NCBI RefSeq assembly: GCF_019925205.1
Contig: NC_083566.1
Coordinates: 6,820,001-6,884,000, forward strand
DNA: 64,000 nucleotides
Source of the DNA: Metopolophium dirhodum
Lineage: Eukaryota; Arthropoda; Insecta; Hemiptera; Aphididae
Reading direction: 5' to 3'
In this document: one piece after another, positions 25,399-36,910 of the stretch
Numbering within the stretch: position 1 is the stretch's first letter
How the letters are laid out: every line of letters begins with the position of its first letter
Program-made: the position numbers and the translations under genes
Notes under the pieces: generated by a model
Seen by the model: only the letters and a program-made list of their open reading frames with translations
What the model was told of the DNA's origin: nothing
Database searches by the model: none

Positions 25399-25980
25399 AC
25401 AAAACACTACATCGTAGGGATATTACGCGTTCTCTAATCTCTTGAGTGAGGTGTATTGTTGGAAATGTTGTAAACGACCGCATGTGGTTGCACCTTTATA
25501 TATATATACATGGTTATTATAGGTAGACAGGGGGCACATATTTATTAGGGATATATGTATAATATAGGTAGGTACATCGATTAAGTATATGATCTTTATC
25601 ATATTTAACACAGTTTAACACATCGCGTATATTTTGGCCAACAATAACGGAAATGATGTTTGAACAAGGGAACATCTGCTACCTGTGTGTGTGTGTGTGT
25701 GCCGTAAGTGAAGGGTTAGATGTATATGAGGCGAGGAAGAATAAAGAAATGTGACAGGGAACTGACAAAATGTTGGCAACAATGAATCGCCGGTTGCACG
25801 CGACGCCCACCGTTTTTATTATTATTATATTTTCGAAAAATAAAAACGCTGCTGCGGTACAACACATAATAACGTTTATATTTTATTTATTATTATATAC
25901 GCGTGTACCGCGGTGAGTGTACCAGGCAGGTATACAGCGTAGGTACACACACATACCGTTTGCGGGACAAAAACGTCTTT
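25399..25980. other. AT-rich intronic DNA with short (GT)n
   Basis: Contains a (GT)n tract at 25684-25701 and otherwise AT-rich sequence. No gene is recognised. Confidence 0.5.
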
Positions 25981-26830
25981 TATTGGTCCCAACACTGGTG
26001 GGCGGAATATTTTGATTAGCGACCTGTCAACGGCGGGCGGACAATGCGATGACTACATTATACTGCCAAAAATTGAAAAGGGGTTAGCTAAAGTTACACC
26101 TTTTCCGTAGGATTATTCACCGGCCAACACGCATAATAATATAATGGGCGCGCGTATTGCATTATTACATGTACCTACACATGAAATACACTCGAAAATC
26201 GGTATTTAACAACCCCCACCCCCACCACCACCACCCATAACACACACGCACATATTTCCCTCCTCTCGCCGCTCGTCGCATCCTTAAGCCGTGACGGCGG
26301 ATGTACAACACCTATCCATATGTTGTAGGTAACACGACGACGTTATTATATAGTATTACTATTATTATATAAACGTCGGCTACCTATTGATTTCCAGCGG
26401 ATTTTTATACGGAAACATCGCGATTATTCGTGTCGCGCTGCGCGATATCCGTCCACGAACCATACAACGATAATAATGCACCGAGCCTCTCTTTACGTCA
26501 AAGGACGACGGCGACGATCGTCACTTGAAGAATGAACCCGTTCCTATACCTATATGGCTAGATATATGTATAATATCCGCCGCTTTAACTCACGTTCGAC
26601 CGATGCCCTTCAATAATAATATTATACTCGCGCACCCATATGGTCGAGGAACGGTAGATAGTAATTAAAATTTGTCTTCGAATATAATATAACGAACTTA
26701 TGTATTCTCGCGTGGCTATAATATGGCGCCGGCGGTGCAAACGCGGATGACGGCCTAAAGATTCACCGGAAGTTCCGACGACGCCCGCAAACAATACAAC
26801 TCAATACGCCGTGGCCGAAGTAATTATTGT
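25980..26830. other. GC/CpG-richer block
   Basis: Roughly 850 bp with many CpG dinucleotides, a CCCACCCCCACC-type patch around 26214-26235 and non-repetitive complex sequence at 26400-26530 and 26700-26820. The frame on the minus strand (26585-26794) has no recognisable domain. Possible regulatory DNA. Confidence 0.35.
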
Positions 26831-29434
26831 TCGTCTACAATAGTATGTATTCAAATATAATGTCTGTGTTTTAGAATTTAGAATAATATTATGCAGGGTA
26901 TGAAGTACGGTCATTGTTTGTTCCTCGAAGACGAGGCACATAGGTACCGTGTGTCACATATTATCTGTCGATATTTTTACAAAATATATTTAAAAGTTGA
27001 TCATATGAAAAGAATACTTTGTTTAAGATATTATATTTTGTAAACAGATATTTTAATTACTATATGACCGTATATCAATATTCGCTTGAACTTGAACTTA
27101 CATAATAACTTGGTACGGGGTGCCGCCACTGGGTTACATCCCCCCTCCCGTCAATCAAATCTCATTGAATTTACTTATTGTATAACGTGTTAATACAGAT
27201 TGTAAATATATAAATTTTTGTTCAATAAAAATTGGTTATTTAAATTAATATTTATTATTTTACCTATATATACTATATTATAATAATCAATTTGTATACT
27301 GAATATATTAAAACCCAATCAGGATAAGGAAACAGTGATATTGGGCACTCGTCTCGCTTTCGTCAATTCGATACAAGATAATAATATATTGTATAATAAA
27401 TAATATAAGATAAATAGTATGGTTAAATATTAATAATAGTATAAGAATGCTTAAAAGTTGAAACTTATAATAAATCTTTGCCTTCAAAAAATAATTCATG
27501 ATGAGTTTATTGAACAAGTTATGCTTTTTCTAGAAATATAATAAAGTGGCATTTTTTGCGTAGGTACCATTATTGTCCAATTATTTCAAATCGAATGATA
27601 ATTTTACATTCGTAGCATTTCTTGCACCAAAATAATGATTCCGTTACGGTATGATTATAGGTATATCTAAATGAAAAAATAACACACCATTTTGTAGAAC
27701 AAACACAATTGGTAACAATTAATATCACTTCTCACATAGCTATAATAAAGGTATTAAAATAAATTTAAATTAAAATCATTCCATTTGCCATTTACCAATT
27801 ATGTTCAATGTTGCTTATTGCATTGCAATTTAGTTTTAATTATTATTTATTGTTCAAATGTAATAATGTATTAATGTAGGTATATGATGTGTGTTTCATT
27901 CAACTGGAACACATTGTGTATTAATATACAATTTCATAATCTGCATAAATATTAGTCATAGCTCCTATGAATATAAGGTATAAGATATTATAAAACTTAG
28001 CTACATACAATAAAAATAAAAATGTAAATTATAACCTGATCCTGCAGACCACAATTAGGGAGGATTGGGGGAAGGAGGCTAACCTCCCTTTTTCAATCAT
28101 ATTTTAGTTTAAAATATTAATCATCAGGGTTTGTGCTGCTGATACAATTTTAGCCCCCTGAAAAATGTCTCTAGTTGCGCCTATGCCTGTGGTATCTACT
28201 TTTAAAATAACATAGCTTCCTATAGTACTCGTCTATACTAGCTCAAATCTAGTAGTATCTAAAAGAAGATTTTCAGATTCTCCAAAAAACTGATGTGCTT
28301 TATGCCTTATTCATCAAAATTATGTAAATTTATAATTTTTCAATTTATTTCGTGAATTTATAATAAGCAATTTATTCAGTTTGAATATACACGAGTTGCA
28401 ACAATGTATGTGTTCAATGAATATTATTATGAGCAAGTGATTGATACAGTTTTCCTAGTCATTTTTTTATTTTATACAATAGCTTTATCTCTTGTAATGC
28501 TAACGGATTTAGAACATTGATAAATCCCTGCAGTTATTTATGATCATTTGTAATGTCATAATATTATATTATTTCCCCATATCACTTAAATTAATTTGTC
28601 ATCAATATTTAACTTTAAATATCAAGTACACTCTCACATAAACACATAGTAATGATTTCGTTTCATTGTAAGTATTTTTATTTTAGTAATTTTCTATCTG
28701 ACAGAAAGTATCTTAACTTTATCTTGTATTCCATATCTATAATATATATATATATATATAAGGTCATATTATATGTAGTAATATTAATTTGTAGACTGAC
28801 TGAATGGTGAAGTGAATCTATAATAATAAATATAATAAAACATATATGTAGATATATTTTATTAGAAATTGAAATGTGTTTACAAAGTATTACAAACTAG
28901 TTTGTGAACAAAGGCGCATTTGAACTAAGTTTATGAACTCGATTCGTTATAATATAATATAGTTTAATAATACATTTATTTAGTATTCAGTAATATACTA
29001 ATTATTAATCAGTTTGTTTCAAACAGTTTGAATACAAATTAATTACTAAATAGAATAAATACATTATTTGTACAATCTTAGATATTACTTATGAGCTGTA
29101 GAAAAACAAATACATAAACCAACAATGGCATTTTAAACCTACTTTTTCAAAATAAATAACATTTCATAATATATGTTGCTATTATTTCAATATTAGCAAT
29201 AATATTCGAACTCATCATCATGTTCATGGATTGATTGCCATCAGAATTAATTTAGTTGTTCGTCTATAGCATAATCCAGGGTTCTTCCTCTGACTTTCGA
29301 TAGCACGAAAAAAAAAGGTGTAACAGAAAGAGACCTGACAAATGAAATAACTTTTATTCTAACCAATATTATAATTTTTTTTTATATATAATTTATAGTC
29401 ACTTGCGTTACACGTATATAATATAAAATAAATA
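26831..29434. other. AT-rich intronic DNA with repeat relics
   Basis: Includes a GGGGTGCCGCCACTGGGTT patch at about 27117-27136; its reverse complement resembles CCCAGTGGCGACAC at 2371-2385. A C-rich relic at 28030-28195 ends GTTGCGCCTATGCC. A (TA)n tract lies at 28742-28760. No gene is seen. Confidence 0.4.
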
Positions 29435-29750
29435 ATTTTTCAATACTGAAAATAAAAAATTCAAAATAGCCAATTTGTGATTCTGATTATAAAAGCAATT
29501 TTCATGGTAACAACATTTATCTAAGTCAAGCAGTTTATTTTTTAGAATTTTAAAATACCAATATGTTTTTGAGTAAATTAATTTAGAACGTAATAACTTT
29601 TTCAAAATATTATTTTTGAGAATTTCTTGACTTACCTATCATATTTCTTAAACTATTTCTTAACCATTTAATTTTTATAATTTTTTCCATACGTTTAAGT
29701 AGCATATTTTTTTTCATTTTTTTTTCTCAGGAAAATCTTTTACCCTGTGT
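29435..29750. repeat. Dispersed repeat family B, copy 2
   Basis: Direct-orientation counterpart of 12075-12385, with the 32-bp identical block at 29571-29602 and scattered similarity on both sides. It ends near ACCCTGTGTAAAATATACC, comparable to the CTGTATAT end of the first copy. It carries insertions relative to copy 1 and no coding frame. Confidence 0.7.
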
Positions 29751-30640
29751 AAAATATACCGTGTAATTTTGTAAATTAATCGATCTTGAATTAGGGGTCA
29801 AACCCAAGAAGTAAATACTAGTATTATAAATTAGAACTGAAACCTTCCGAAAACCATAAAACTTAAATCGTTACTCTATTAAAAATTTAAATTGTATTAA
29901 ACCAAAATGGAAATGGAAATCGATACTCAATAATAGACAAAAAGAGCTTTTTGAGGTAATTTCAGGTTATTTTTAATTTTCATAAATATTATGCTTACAA
30001 AATATTAATAATAATAATAATAATAATAATAGTTCAATTTTTTTTGTTTGAAATTATTTTTAAATTATAAATTACACAATTTCAATCTAAATAAACGACA
30101 CTAAATGTATAATATATAATATAAACGTATATTAATTTTACAACCAATAAATATATTATGTTGGTACAGATTATAAATTAGGTTTTGATGTTGAAGAGGA
30201 TGCTATAAAATAATATATACATTTTGCGTACATATTACTAGGAGGTATTTAGTTATTTTCTGAGTCTTAAAAAATCCAAATTAGAAATACCTGTTATGTA
30301 TATATTTTCTGAAACATATATATTATAATCATATAGGTTCTAGTCGCCATATACCTAATAGGTCTAATTTTTATTAATGTTTCTAAACTGCAGTCATGGG
30401 TATGACTTTAAAATTTGATAAATTCTAGAAAATTGTTAGTCAAAATAAAATAACAATAGATACCGATCTATACATATTATAGACATGTTATACTCTATTA
30501 TGGGGCCGCGGTACCTTAAATTGTATAACTATTGTTTATCTAACGTTAAACCGAATAATACTGTAGTCCACTCGACGATGATCTTCTATATATAGGTACC
30601 TATAAGACAAAAATAATGACAACCGTAATATAATTGCTGT
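29751..30640. other. AT-rich intronic DNA with (AAT)n
   Basis: A trinucleotide ATA/AAT run occupies about 30005-30030. Otherwise AT-rich, nothing recognised. Confidence 0.5.
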
Positions 30641-31980
30641 AAGTTCACAGTCACTGCGTCTCCTCAGTATATAAAGTATAAGCCATCTATGTATGTCATA
30701 AACTATATTATATTATGCAGAGTACATACCGAGTTATTATACATGCCTACCGTAGTACCGGCTTTACCTATAACCGCATTATTACATGATATTAATGAAC
30801 GGCAAAAGTGCTGTTGCGGTGGCGACGCGACAGGCACGGGAATCTTCATTAGACCGATTGTTGAATTCCGCCATCGTGTTTGGAGGCTGCAGCAATACAC
30901 ATAATATTATTATAATATTATGTTTCGATAATGTAATATTATTATAATATTTATAAGTATATTATTGCACGAAACGCTGAACCAAGAAAGCGCGAACGAC
31001 TCGCTGCAGTGTATGTGTGCGTGCAGAGCATTAAGTATATTATAATATATAGGTACACTCGAAGGATATGTGCGACGCATATATATACGTGCGACGGGGT
31101 GCAGCGGTGGAGTATATAATATATATTTACTGTTGCGGCAACAGCGACGACGCACACCAATTAGTGTTCCTTAAATCAAATAATAGATTTATATATATAT
31201 ATGTATAAATGCCTCCGCATATACATTTTACACCGTTTGCGGTGTCTATTCTGGTCCTGTAATCGTAAGTTTGGCAGTTTGCACACAAAAGTTAACAAGG
31301 CAACCGGCGGCGTCGGCGGCGCCGCCCTTTATACGCGGACAAGACGCAATCGCATATAATCTTTCCCCGTCCCTCTTATTCGCACCCCCCCCCCCCCCTC
31401 CTTCTTTGCCCGGTCCGATCAATCTCTCTCGCTCACTCTTTCAATCCTTCGAAACCTGTCCCTCTCACCCACTCACTCTCTCTCACTCTCTCTCTCTCTC
31501 TCTGTCACTAACTCTCGTTATTTCGTCTCTCATCCGACAAACGTTCTCCTCCCTTTTGCAAACACACGCACGCACGCACGCATGCACACACACGCGCACA
31601 CAAGCACACATACACCATGGCCTTTATATATGCGAGTGTACGACATAATAAAACCAGCAGGTCGCACTGCCGTCACCATGGTAACCAGAAACGAACCATA
31701 GCTTTTTGCCATCGAGTGCGTGTGCGTATTATACATGTGTGTGTGTGTGTGTGTGTGTGTACGTACACACCGCGACCGTGTCGTGCAGTGCACACACACC
31801 CGCGAACGTGTATACACCATTTTTTTTATTATTATTATTACTATTTTTTTTCTTTTTATCGCTCTTCCCCAATGGAAAAAATCGAAAAAAGTTGTTTTTA
31901 TTATTTATTTTTTAAACATCCGCACTATACACCTTATATATATTATATTCCAACCCGTCGACACTTGATCGCGGCGTGAA
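30641..31980. repeat. GC-richer block with C-run, (CT)n, (CA)n and (GT)n tracts
   Basis: 30740-30895 and 31260-31440 are GC-balanced to GC-rich. A run of 14 C lies at 31385-31398, (CT)n at about 31485-31503, CGCA/CACA repeats at 31561-31614 and (GT)n at 31735-31760. Frames over 100 codons exist but translate to repeats (Leu-Ser, Thr-His) with no domain. The block lies 2-3 kb upstream of the homeodomain exons. Confidence 0.75.
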
Positions 31981-33865
31981 AACAGTATATAACTAAGTAG
32001 GTAGTACCTATAACATTCCATATAAGAAATGTATATGTATATTTATTAATTACGATAATGGTATTTGATTCTTGGATAAAATATTAGGTACCTGTATATA
32101 GGTATAATATTCTACTCTCTATATCTCGCACTAATTTGTTACTCTATATCTATATAATAATATATAGGTGTGTTAGTGTGGTATTCTAATTATATCTTCG
32201 CATTAAATTACTTGGTAAATTATTATTGTTATTATTATTATACAATATTATTGTTATTTACTTAATATTGTAATTTTGTGTAATGTAATGTATTGTAATA
32301 ACTAGTTAATTTTTTTTATTGTCATACTGTTATTTTTAAAATATATAGATCTGACAAAGATTTTTTTACTGGACCTCGTTTATTTATTATTTTAATCTTT
32401 CAGACTACAAAAGAAACTACTTTCCGATCCCTGCTATAGAGGTTCTCAAACTTTATTTTTTTCTTACCACATGCCTGTATTATGGATCAGTCACGTACCG
32501 TAAAATATTATAATCATATTAAATACATCGGTATTTTAATTTATTTCCTGTAAGTATAGGTTACTACCATGTGCACAACATTTTAAAATTTCTTCACTAT
32601 ATTAATGTATAATAAAATATACCAATATATTATTATAGGGACATAATACATATATTATGCAAAGTTCGTACTGCTGCAGGTATATATACCTACGTTGTGG
32701 GGTGAATAATATAATATATATAATTTGGAACTTTAAAATTTCACGAAGTTTTTGGATAAATATTTTATTTCTCAAATTATATGCAAACATTGATTTAAAT
32801 TGTAAGGTAATTTAATTAATAGCACAAAAGCTAATTACCTAGGTATAGGATGTAGCTTTATTATAATTTAAATTCAATAAATTATCGAAATACTTAATAC
32901 CCATAAATTAATATATTTTTATAGTTTGTATTATTTGAACTATCATTATTTATTACATAATACTCATATATAATAAATTATACATTCAATTGTATCGTTA
33001 GCGGTTTGTTCATGAAACTATTTTATTAGATACGTCTTATCTAATAACTAATACGTATATTTAGCTATATTTATGAATTCTATAAATCTCGATATGAAGA
33101 TTTAGTATGAATTTACTATTTTTATTGTAGGTATAGATTATATAATGCTGCATACCTATATACATTATGTTTATGGAGGTAGAGGTATTTAACAAAACAC
33201 GCAACTCGTTTATTGTGTAGCCATAGAATGTCAAGAATATAATTTGTTTAAGTAAACAATAAAGCACATATTATGAAGTGGCACTTGAAAAAACAGTGCC
33301 CAATTAGTTCGAAAGTACATGTAAGATTGTGAAATATTGTTTTTTTTTTTTTTTGCGAAACAAGTAACAATGAATAAATATCATACAGATGTAAATTAGA
33401 GGGTTATTTGGACGACAGATGTTGTTTATGAAATATTTTTTACCAACCGTTTTAACTTTTCTATCTCTACTTAACTATTAGAAATTTTTATTTGCATAAA
33501 CAATATTGAAACTATATTCTTATTCTGAATATTAAATGAGTATCAATATTACTGTGAGAAAAATTCATATAGCAAAACTAATAAAAATGCTATTATTATA
33601 AATTCAAATATTTATAAGTCAATCTTGAGTTATTCTGGAATATCAGAAAAATATAATCACATACCTACTTACTAAATAATAATATTATATTATAAACCTT
33701 TATAATTGTATATATCGTTTTCATTTCTCGAGGTATACTTTCAAACTATTTATAATCAGTGGTATGTCTATAATAATATAACATGCTATTAAGTGCGGGC
33801 TCTCTAATAAAAAACATAAATCAATATTTTCTATTTTATTTTGAATAATAATACTTTTGTTTCAG
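31981..33865. other. AT-rich intron ending at the homeodomain exons
   Basis: AT-rich with poly-T at 33340-33354. It ends in the acceptor CTTTTGTTTCAG used for the exon at 33866. No further exon is supported. Confidence 0.6.
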
Positions 33866-33968
33866 GATTAAGTCATTTAAACCATCAAGAATCGGGCAAG
33901 GACTACAGTAATGAAGCCATGACAACATCATTTGGTTCCAACAAGAAGAAGAAAAAAAGAAGGCACAG
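33866..33968 (+). CDS. Vsx: Vsx homeobox gene, exon with linker and start of homeodomain (partial CDS)
   Basis: Internal exon of 103 nt after the acceptor TTGTTTCAG. It reads (G)LSHLNHQESGKDYSNE, then AMTTSFGSN, then the basic run KKKKKRRHR, whose last Arg codon is split AG|G with the next exon. The basic run is the N-terminal arm of the homeodomain (homeodomain residues 1-5 = K-R-R-H-R), which contacts the DNA minor groove and often doubles as a nuclear localisation signal. Vsx/Chx10 proteins have the same lysine-rich lead-in. The exon ends at CACAG followed by GCAAGA, so the donor is GC rather than GT. Reading on without splicing gives R-Q-E-F-K then a stop. The nearest GT donors lie beyond that stop, so the GC donor is required to join the homeodomain. 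Confidence 0.9.
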
Positions 33969-34149
33969 GCAAGAATTTAAATAAAAATCCCCCACGCTTT
34001 CAGTGCGCTGTGATTAATCTTAAGAGAGGCATTACTTTAACTGAGATCAATTAAACATTTCAAATAATAGTTTAGCAGCAACATGTATAGGTTCCCCGTT
34101 AATCTGTATTAGTTATAAACGTTTATAACTTTTAAAAATATTTATATAG
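33969..34149 (+). other. GC-AG intron inside the homeodomain
   Basis: A 181-nt intron flanked by CACAG|GCAAGA and TTTATATAG|GACAAT. The GC donor keeps strong pairing potential to U1 at the other positions (AG|GCAAG), as is usual for GC-AG introns. It is phase 2, splitting the Arg codon at homeodomain position 5. Retention would add four residues and then a TAA, giving a protein without a homeodomain. Confidence 0.88.
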
Positions 34150-34273
34150 GACAATATTTACCAGTTACCAATTAGAAGAATTAGAAAAGGCCTTCAAAGA
34201 CGCCCATTACCCGGATGTCTATGCAAGAGAAATGTTATCCTTAAAAACAGATTTGCCCGAAGATCGAATACAG
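34150..34273 (+). CDS. Vsx: Vsx homeobox gene, homeodomain helices I-II exon (partial CDS)
   Basis: Internal exon of 124 nt between TTTATATAG and ACAG|GTATTT. It encodes homeodomain residues 5-46: TIFTSYQLEELEKAF (F8, L16 and F20 core residues present), KDAHYPDVYAREMLSL, KTDLPEDRIQ. The combination AHYPDVYAREMLS with LPEDRIQ is the signature of the Vsx (Vsx1/Vsx2, Chx10, ceh-10) class of paired-like transcription factors. These act in the nucleus and pattern eye/optic-lobe and other neural progenitors in animals. The exon stops between residues 46 and 47, a common homeodomain intron site. The recognition helix (W48, F49, N51) and the CVC domain must be encoded downstream; I found no VWFQNRR-like coding segment in the remaining 29.7 kb. 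Which insect paralogue (Vsx1 or Vsx2) this is cannot be decided from these exons. Confidence 0.96.
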
Positions 34274-34442
34274 GTATTTACATTTGATTAATAATATATT
34301 TAATTATAATTTCAACAATATATAACATTTCTATAAGTGATACATTTATCATAGTCTGTATAAAATATAAATACGTATTTCATTTTTCCAAAGTATTTAA
34401 TATAGTTAAAAAAAAATTGACGGAACGCCTTGACTTTATATC
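34274..34442. other. Start of the long downstream Vsx intron
   Basis: Follows donor ACAG|GTATTT. AT-rich and without features until a repeat begins at 34443. Confidence 0.6.
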
Positions 34443-34800
34443 GGATGATTCATCATGCATGTTAACCCCTCCCCTTTTTTTAATATTGCAGTTATTCAAA
34501 ATCTGATTTTTGAGAATTTTAAATATACTTAAAGATCATAATATATTCGAATTCTTGTGACTTTTTTACTCCTTAATGAGTGTTCTGTGGAGATGCAGAA
34601 TTCTGCTTTTCAAATGAGACCCCCCTTTCTAAAGTTAACTCTTTAGCGAATATGTTTTTCTTAAAATGTTGTTGTATCATAATCAAAATTCAAACAAGTA
34701 GTTTTTGAGTTATTTAACTTTGTGTTCTTAGGTTAATAAGTTCATGTTAATGGGTTTGGAAGATTTGGGGGCTATGGCGATTTAAAACTTTTAGTAATTT
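34443..34800. repeat. Dispersed repeat sharing an arm with the fold-back element at 11830
   Basis: Begins GGATGATTCATCA, exact over GGATGATTCA with 11831. It shares a 21-bp identical block (34491-34511 and 11888-11908, starting GTTATTCAAAATC). The rest (GAGACCCCCCTTTC, AAACAAGTAGTTTTTGAGTT, GTTAATGGGTTTGG) is interior repeat sequence not present in the shorter copy. Likely a longer or differently deleted member of the same family. Confidence 0.65.
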
Positions 34801-36420
34801 ATATTAATCAATATTTATAATTTATTAAATTGGTCTAAGTATAATATTATAATTTTAGTTCCAATATAACATCTATTTTATACTTTTGTAAAACCATTTA
34901 GTATAGTATATATATAAATTACTATACATATGTTATTACCTAAATATGTTTAAAGTTTTATACACTTATTTACTATATACACTATAATATAGGTTTAATA
35001 TATTTGCCATTTGGGAAATTATTATCAATATATTAAGTGTCCTATTTTCTACGATTTGTATTTACAATGATTGTATAATAAATGTATACAATACAACTTA
35101 TTCATAAAAACAATAAATTATACCATACATTTATAACATTTAAACTATCAATATTTAGAACAACGATTATTACATATGCGTAGGCGTATTAAACGTAATA
35201 CTATGTACCTACCTAAAGTGTATTTTTTTAAAAAAAATATTAATTTTAACCAATACAAATACTATAATACATTAATTATTAATCAAACCAATGAGTAATT
35301 TCATTTAAACAGCAGTTTAAAAATAAAGAAAACTTTACTAAAAAAAACATAGGTGCATCTATATAGTACATATTGATATAGTAAGAAATACGGTGTGTGA
35401 CTATTTTCATCAGCAAAACGAGAAATCTTATTTTTTACAAACTAATTTTTGAATAAACAATATTGTACTTATAAAAATTGCAATGTAATATAATGTTATA
35501 TTAAACAGTTATTTGTCAGATAACCTGATAAGGAAAAATGTATTCACATATTTTGATTATAGCAGGTCCACGTGATGACATTTAATAATTGTATTTATAC
35601 CTATATGTTTTATTTTGATCAATGAAATTGAATTTTATACAGTTTTAGTGTTATATTGTGTTAATATACATTAGAAACTTATATTTAGAATGACCCGTTT
35701 TAAATGTTAATTTGGGTATAGTCTTCAGTTTGCGTCAAAATACATCCATATTCTATAAGTATATAATATATTTTATACTGAAATAACGGAGCCGTAACAT
35801 AATATAATATATACATTTAGGTACCTATATAGTTATATTTTTTGAGAACCCATTTGCAATCCCCTTTCTACTACTTTAAAATACCTAATATGTAGATAAT
35901 ATATTTGTGAGGTCAATGATGTATTCATAACACACAACTATTTACATTTAGTATACCTACTCTAATTTATTTTCGTATCATGTTAATAGGTCTATTATAT
36001 TCCATTGGCTTTATCTATTTTATGCAATATCGTATAGGCGTATATATAGTAGCGATTACCGGAACCTCAAACCAGCTCCCACTGAATCAATAGCTAATAC
36101 TATTTTTGTTTTAAATTTTAATAGTATACCTACGCAATAATAATATTATTACAGGTGTTTATTTATCAAATAATATAATACCTTAATAATGATTACATAT
36201 TTAATTTCAATTAAGAACTATTATAGAATTATTATTTTCTATCTCAACCTAGATAGGTACCTCTTATATTATTATACATTGGTTTTTTCCCAGTTCAGAT
36301 TTCTAGATCTGCGCTTGTATATATATATATATGTATATTATAAATAATACCTATTAATATAATGATATGTGTATCGTGATAGTATTATATTATATATCGT
36401 ACGTACCATTACATAAAATA
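34801..36420. other. AT-rich intronic DNA
   Basis: AT-rich, with a TAGGTACCTA palindrome at 35818-35827 and a short (TA)n near 36319-36332. No gene is seen. Confidence 0.5.
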
Positions 36421-36910
36421 TAATATTATTATATATGTGTGTGCGTGTGTGTGCGTACACAACCGTGGTGGTGTATATAATGTGGTATATAGTATGTATA
36501 ATATATTATAATATGTATGAAATGTAATTGCGACGACTTAAGTGCACCGAATATATATATATATATACTTATCGTTTGAGGTGTACTTATATATATATAT
36601 ATATATATATAGGTACAAACACACTGAATACAGGTATAATATGTGCAGCACGTGCACTTAATAATAATTATATAATGGTATACATAATACCGCGGGGCGA
36701 GGACGGGATGTGAAGGAAATTGAAAATATTTATTTAACCGAGGGAATGGTTTTGGAGCACAGCCATTGGACAAGTGGCCAATTAACGTACAGGGCGGCCG
36801 AGGCGGAGTCTACGCGCGGCGGTGGCCGTCCGGGCGGCGCGAACCCATTAGACGGGAAACACGAAACAACTGGCGAACGACGCGTAAATTTAGAAACGCG
36901 CACCTAGCAA
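36420..36910. other. (TA)n tracts followed by a GC-rich complex patch
   Basis: (TA)n tracts occupy about 36551-36567 and 36588-36610. From 36725 to 36905 the sequence becomes GC-rich and non-repetitive (GGACAAGTGGCCAATTAACG, CGGTGGCCGTCCGGGCGG). Frames are open on both strands without a recognisable product. The patch is about 2.5 kb downstream of the homeodomain exons, so an intronic regulatory element is possible. Confidence 0.35.

Noticed and set aside
31271..31979. Frames up to 125 codons on both strands
   Set aside because: Driven by C-runs, (CT)n, (CA)n and (GT)n tracts.
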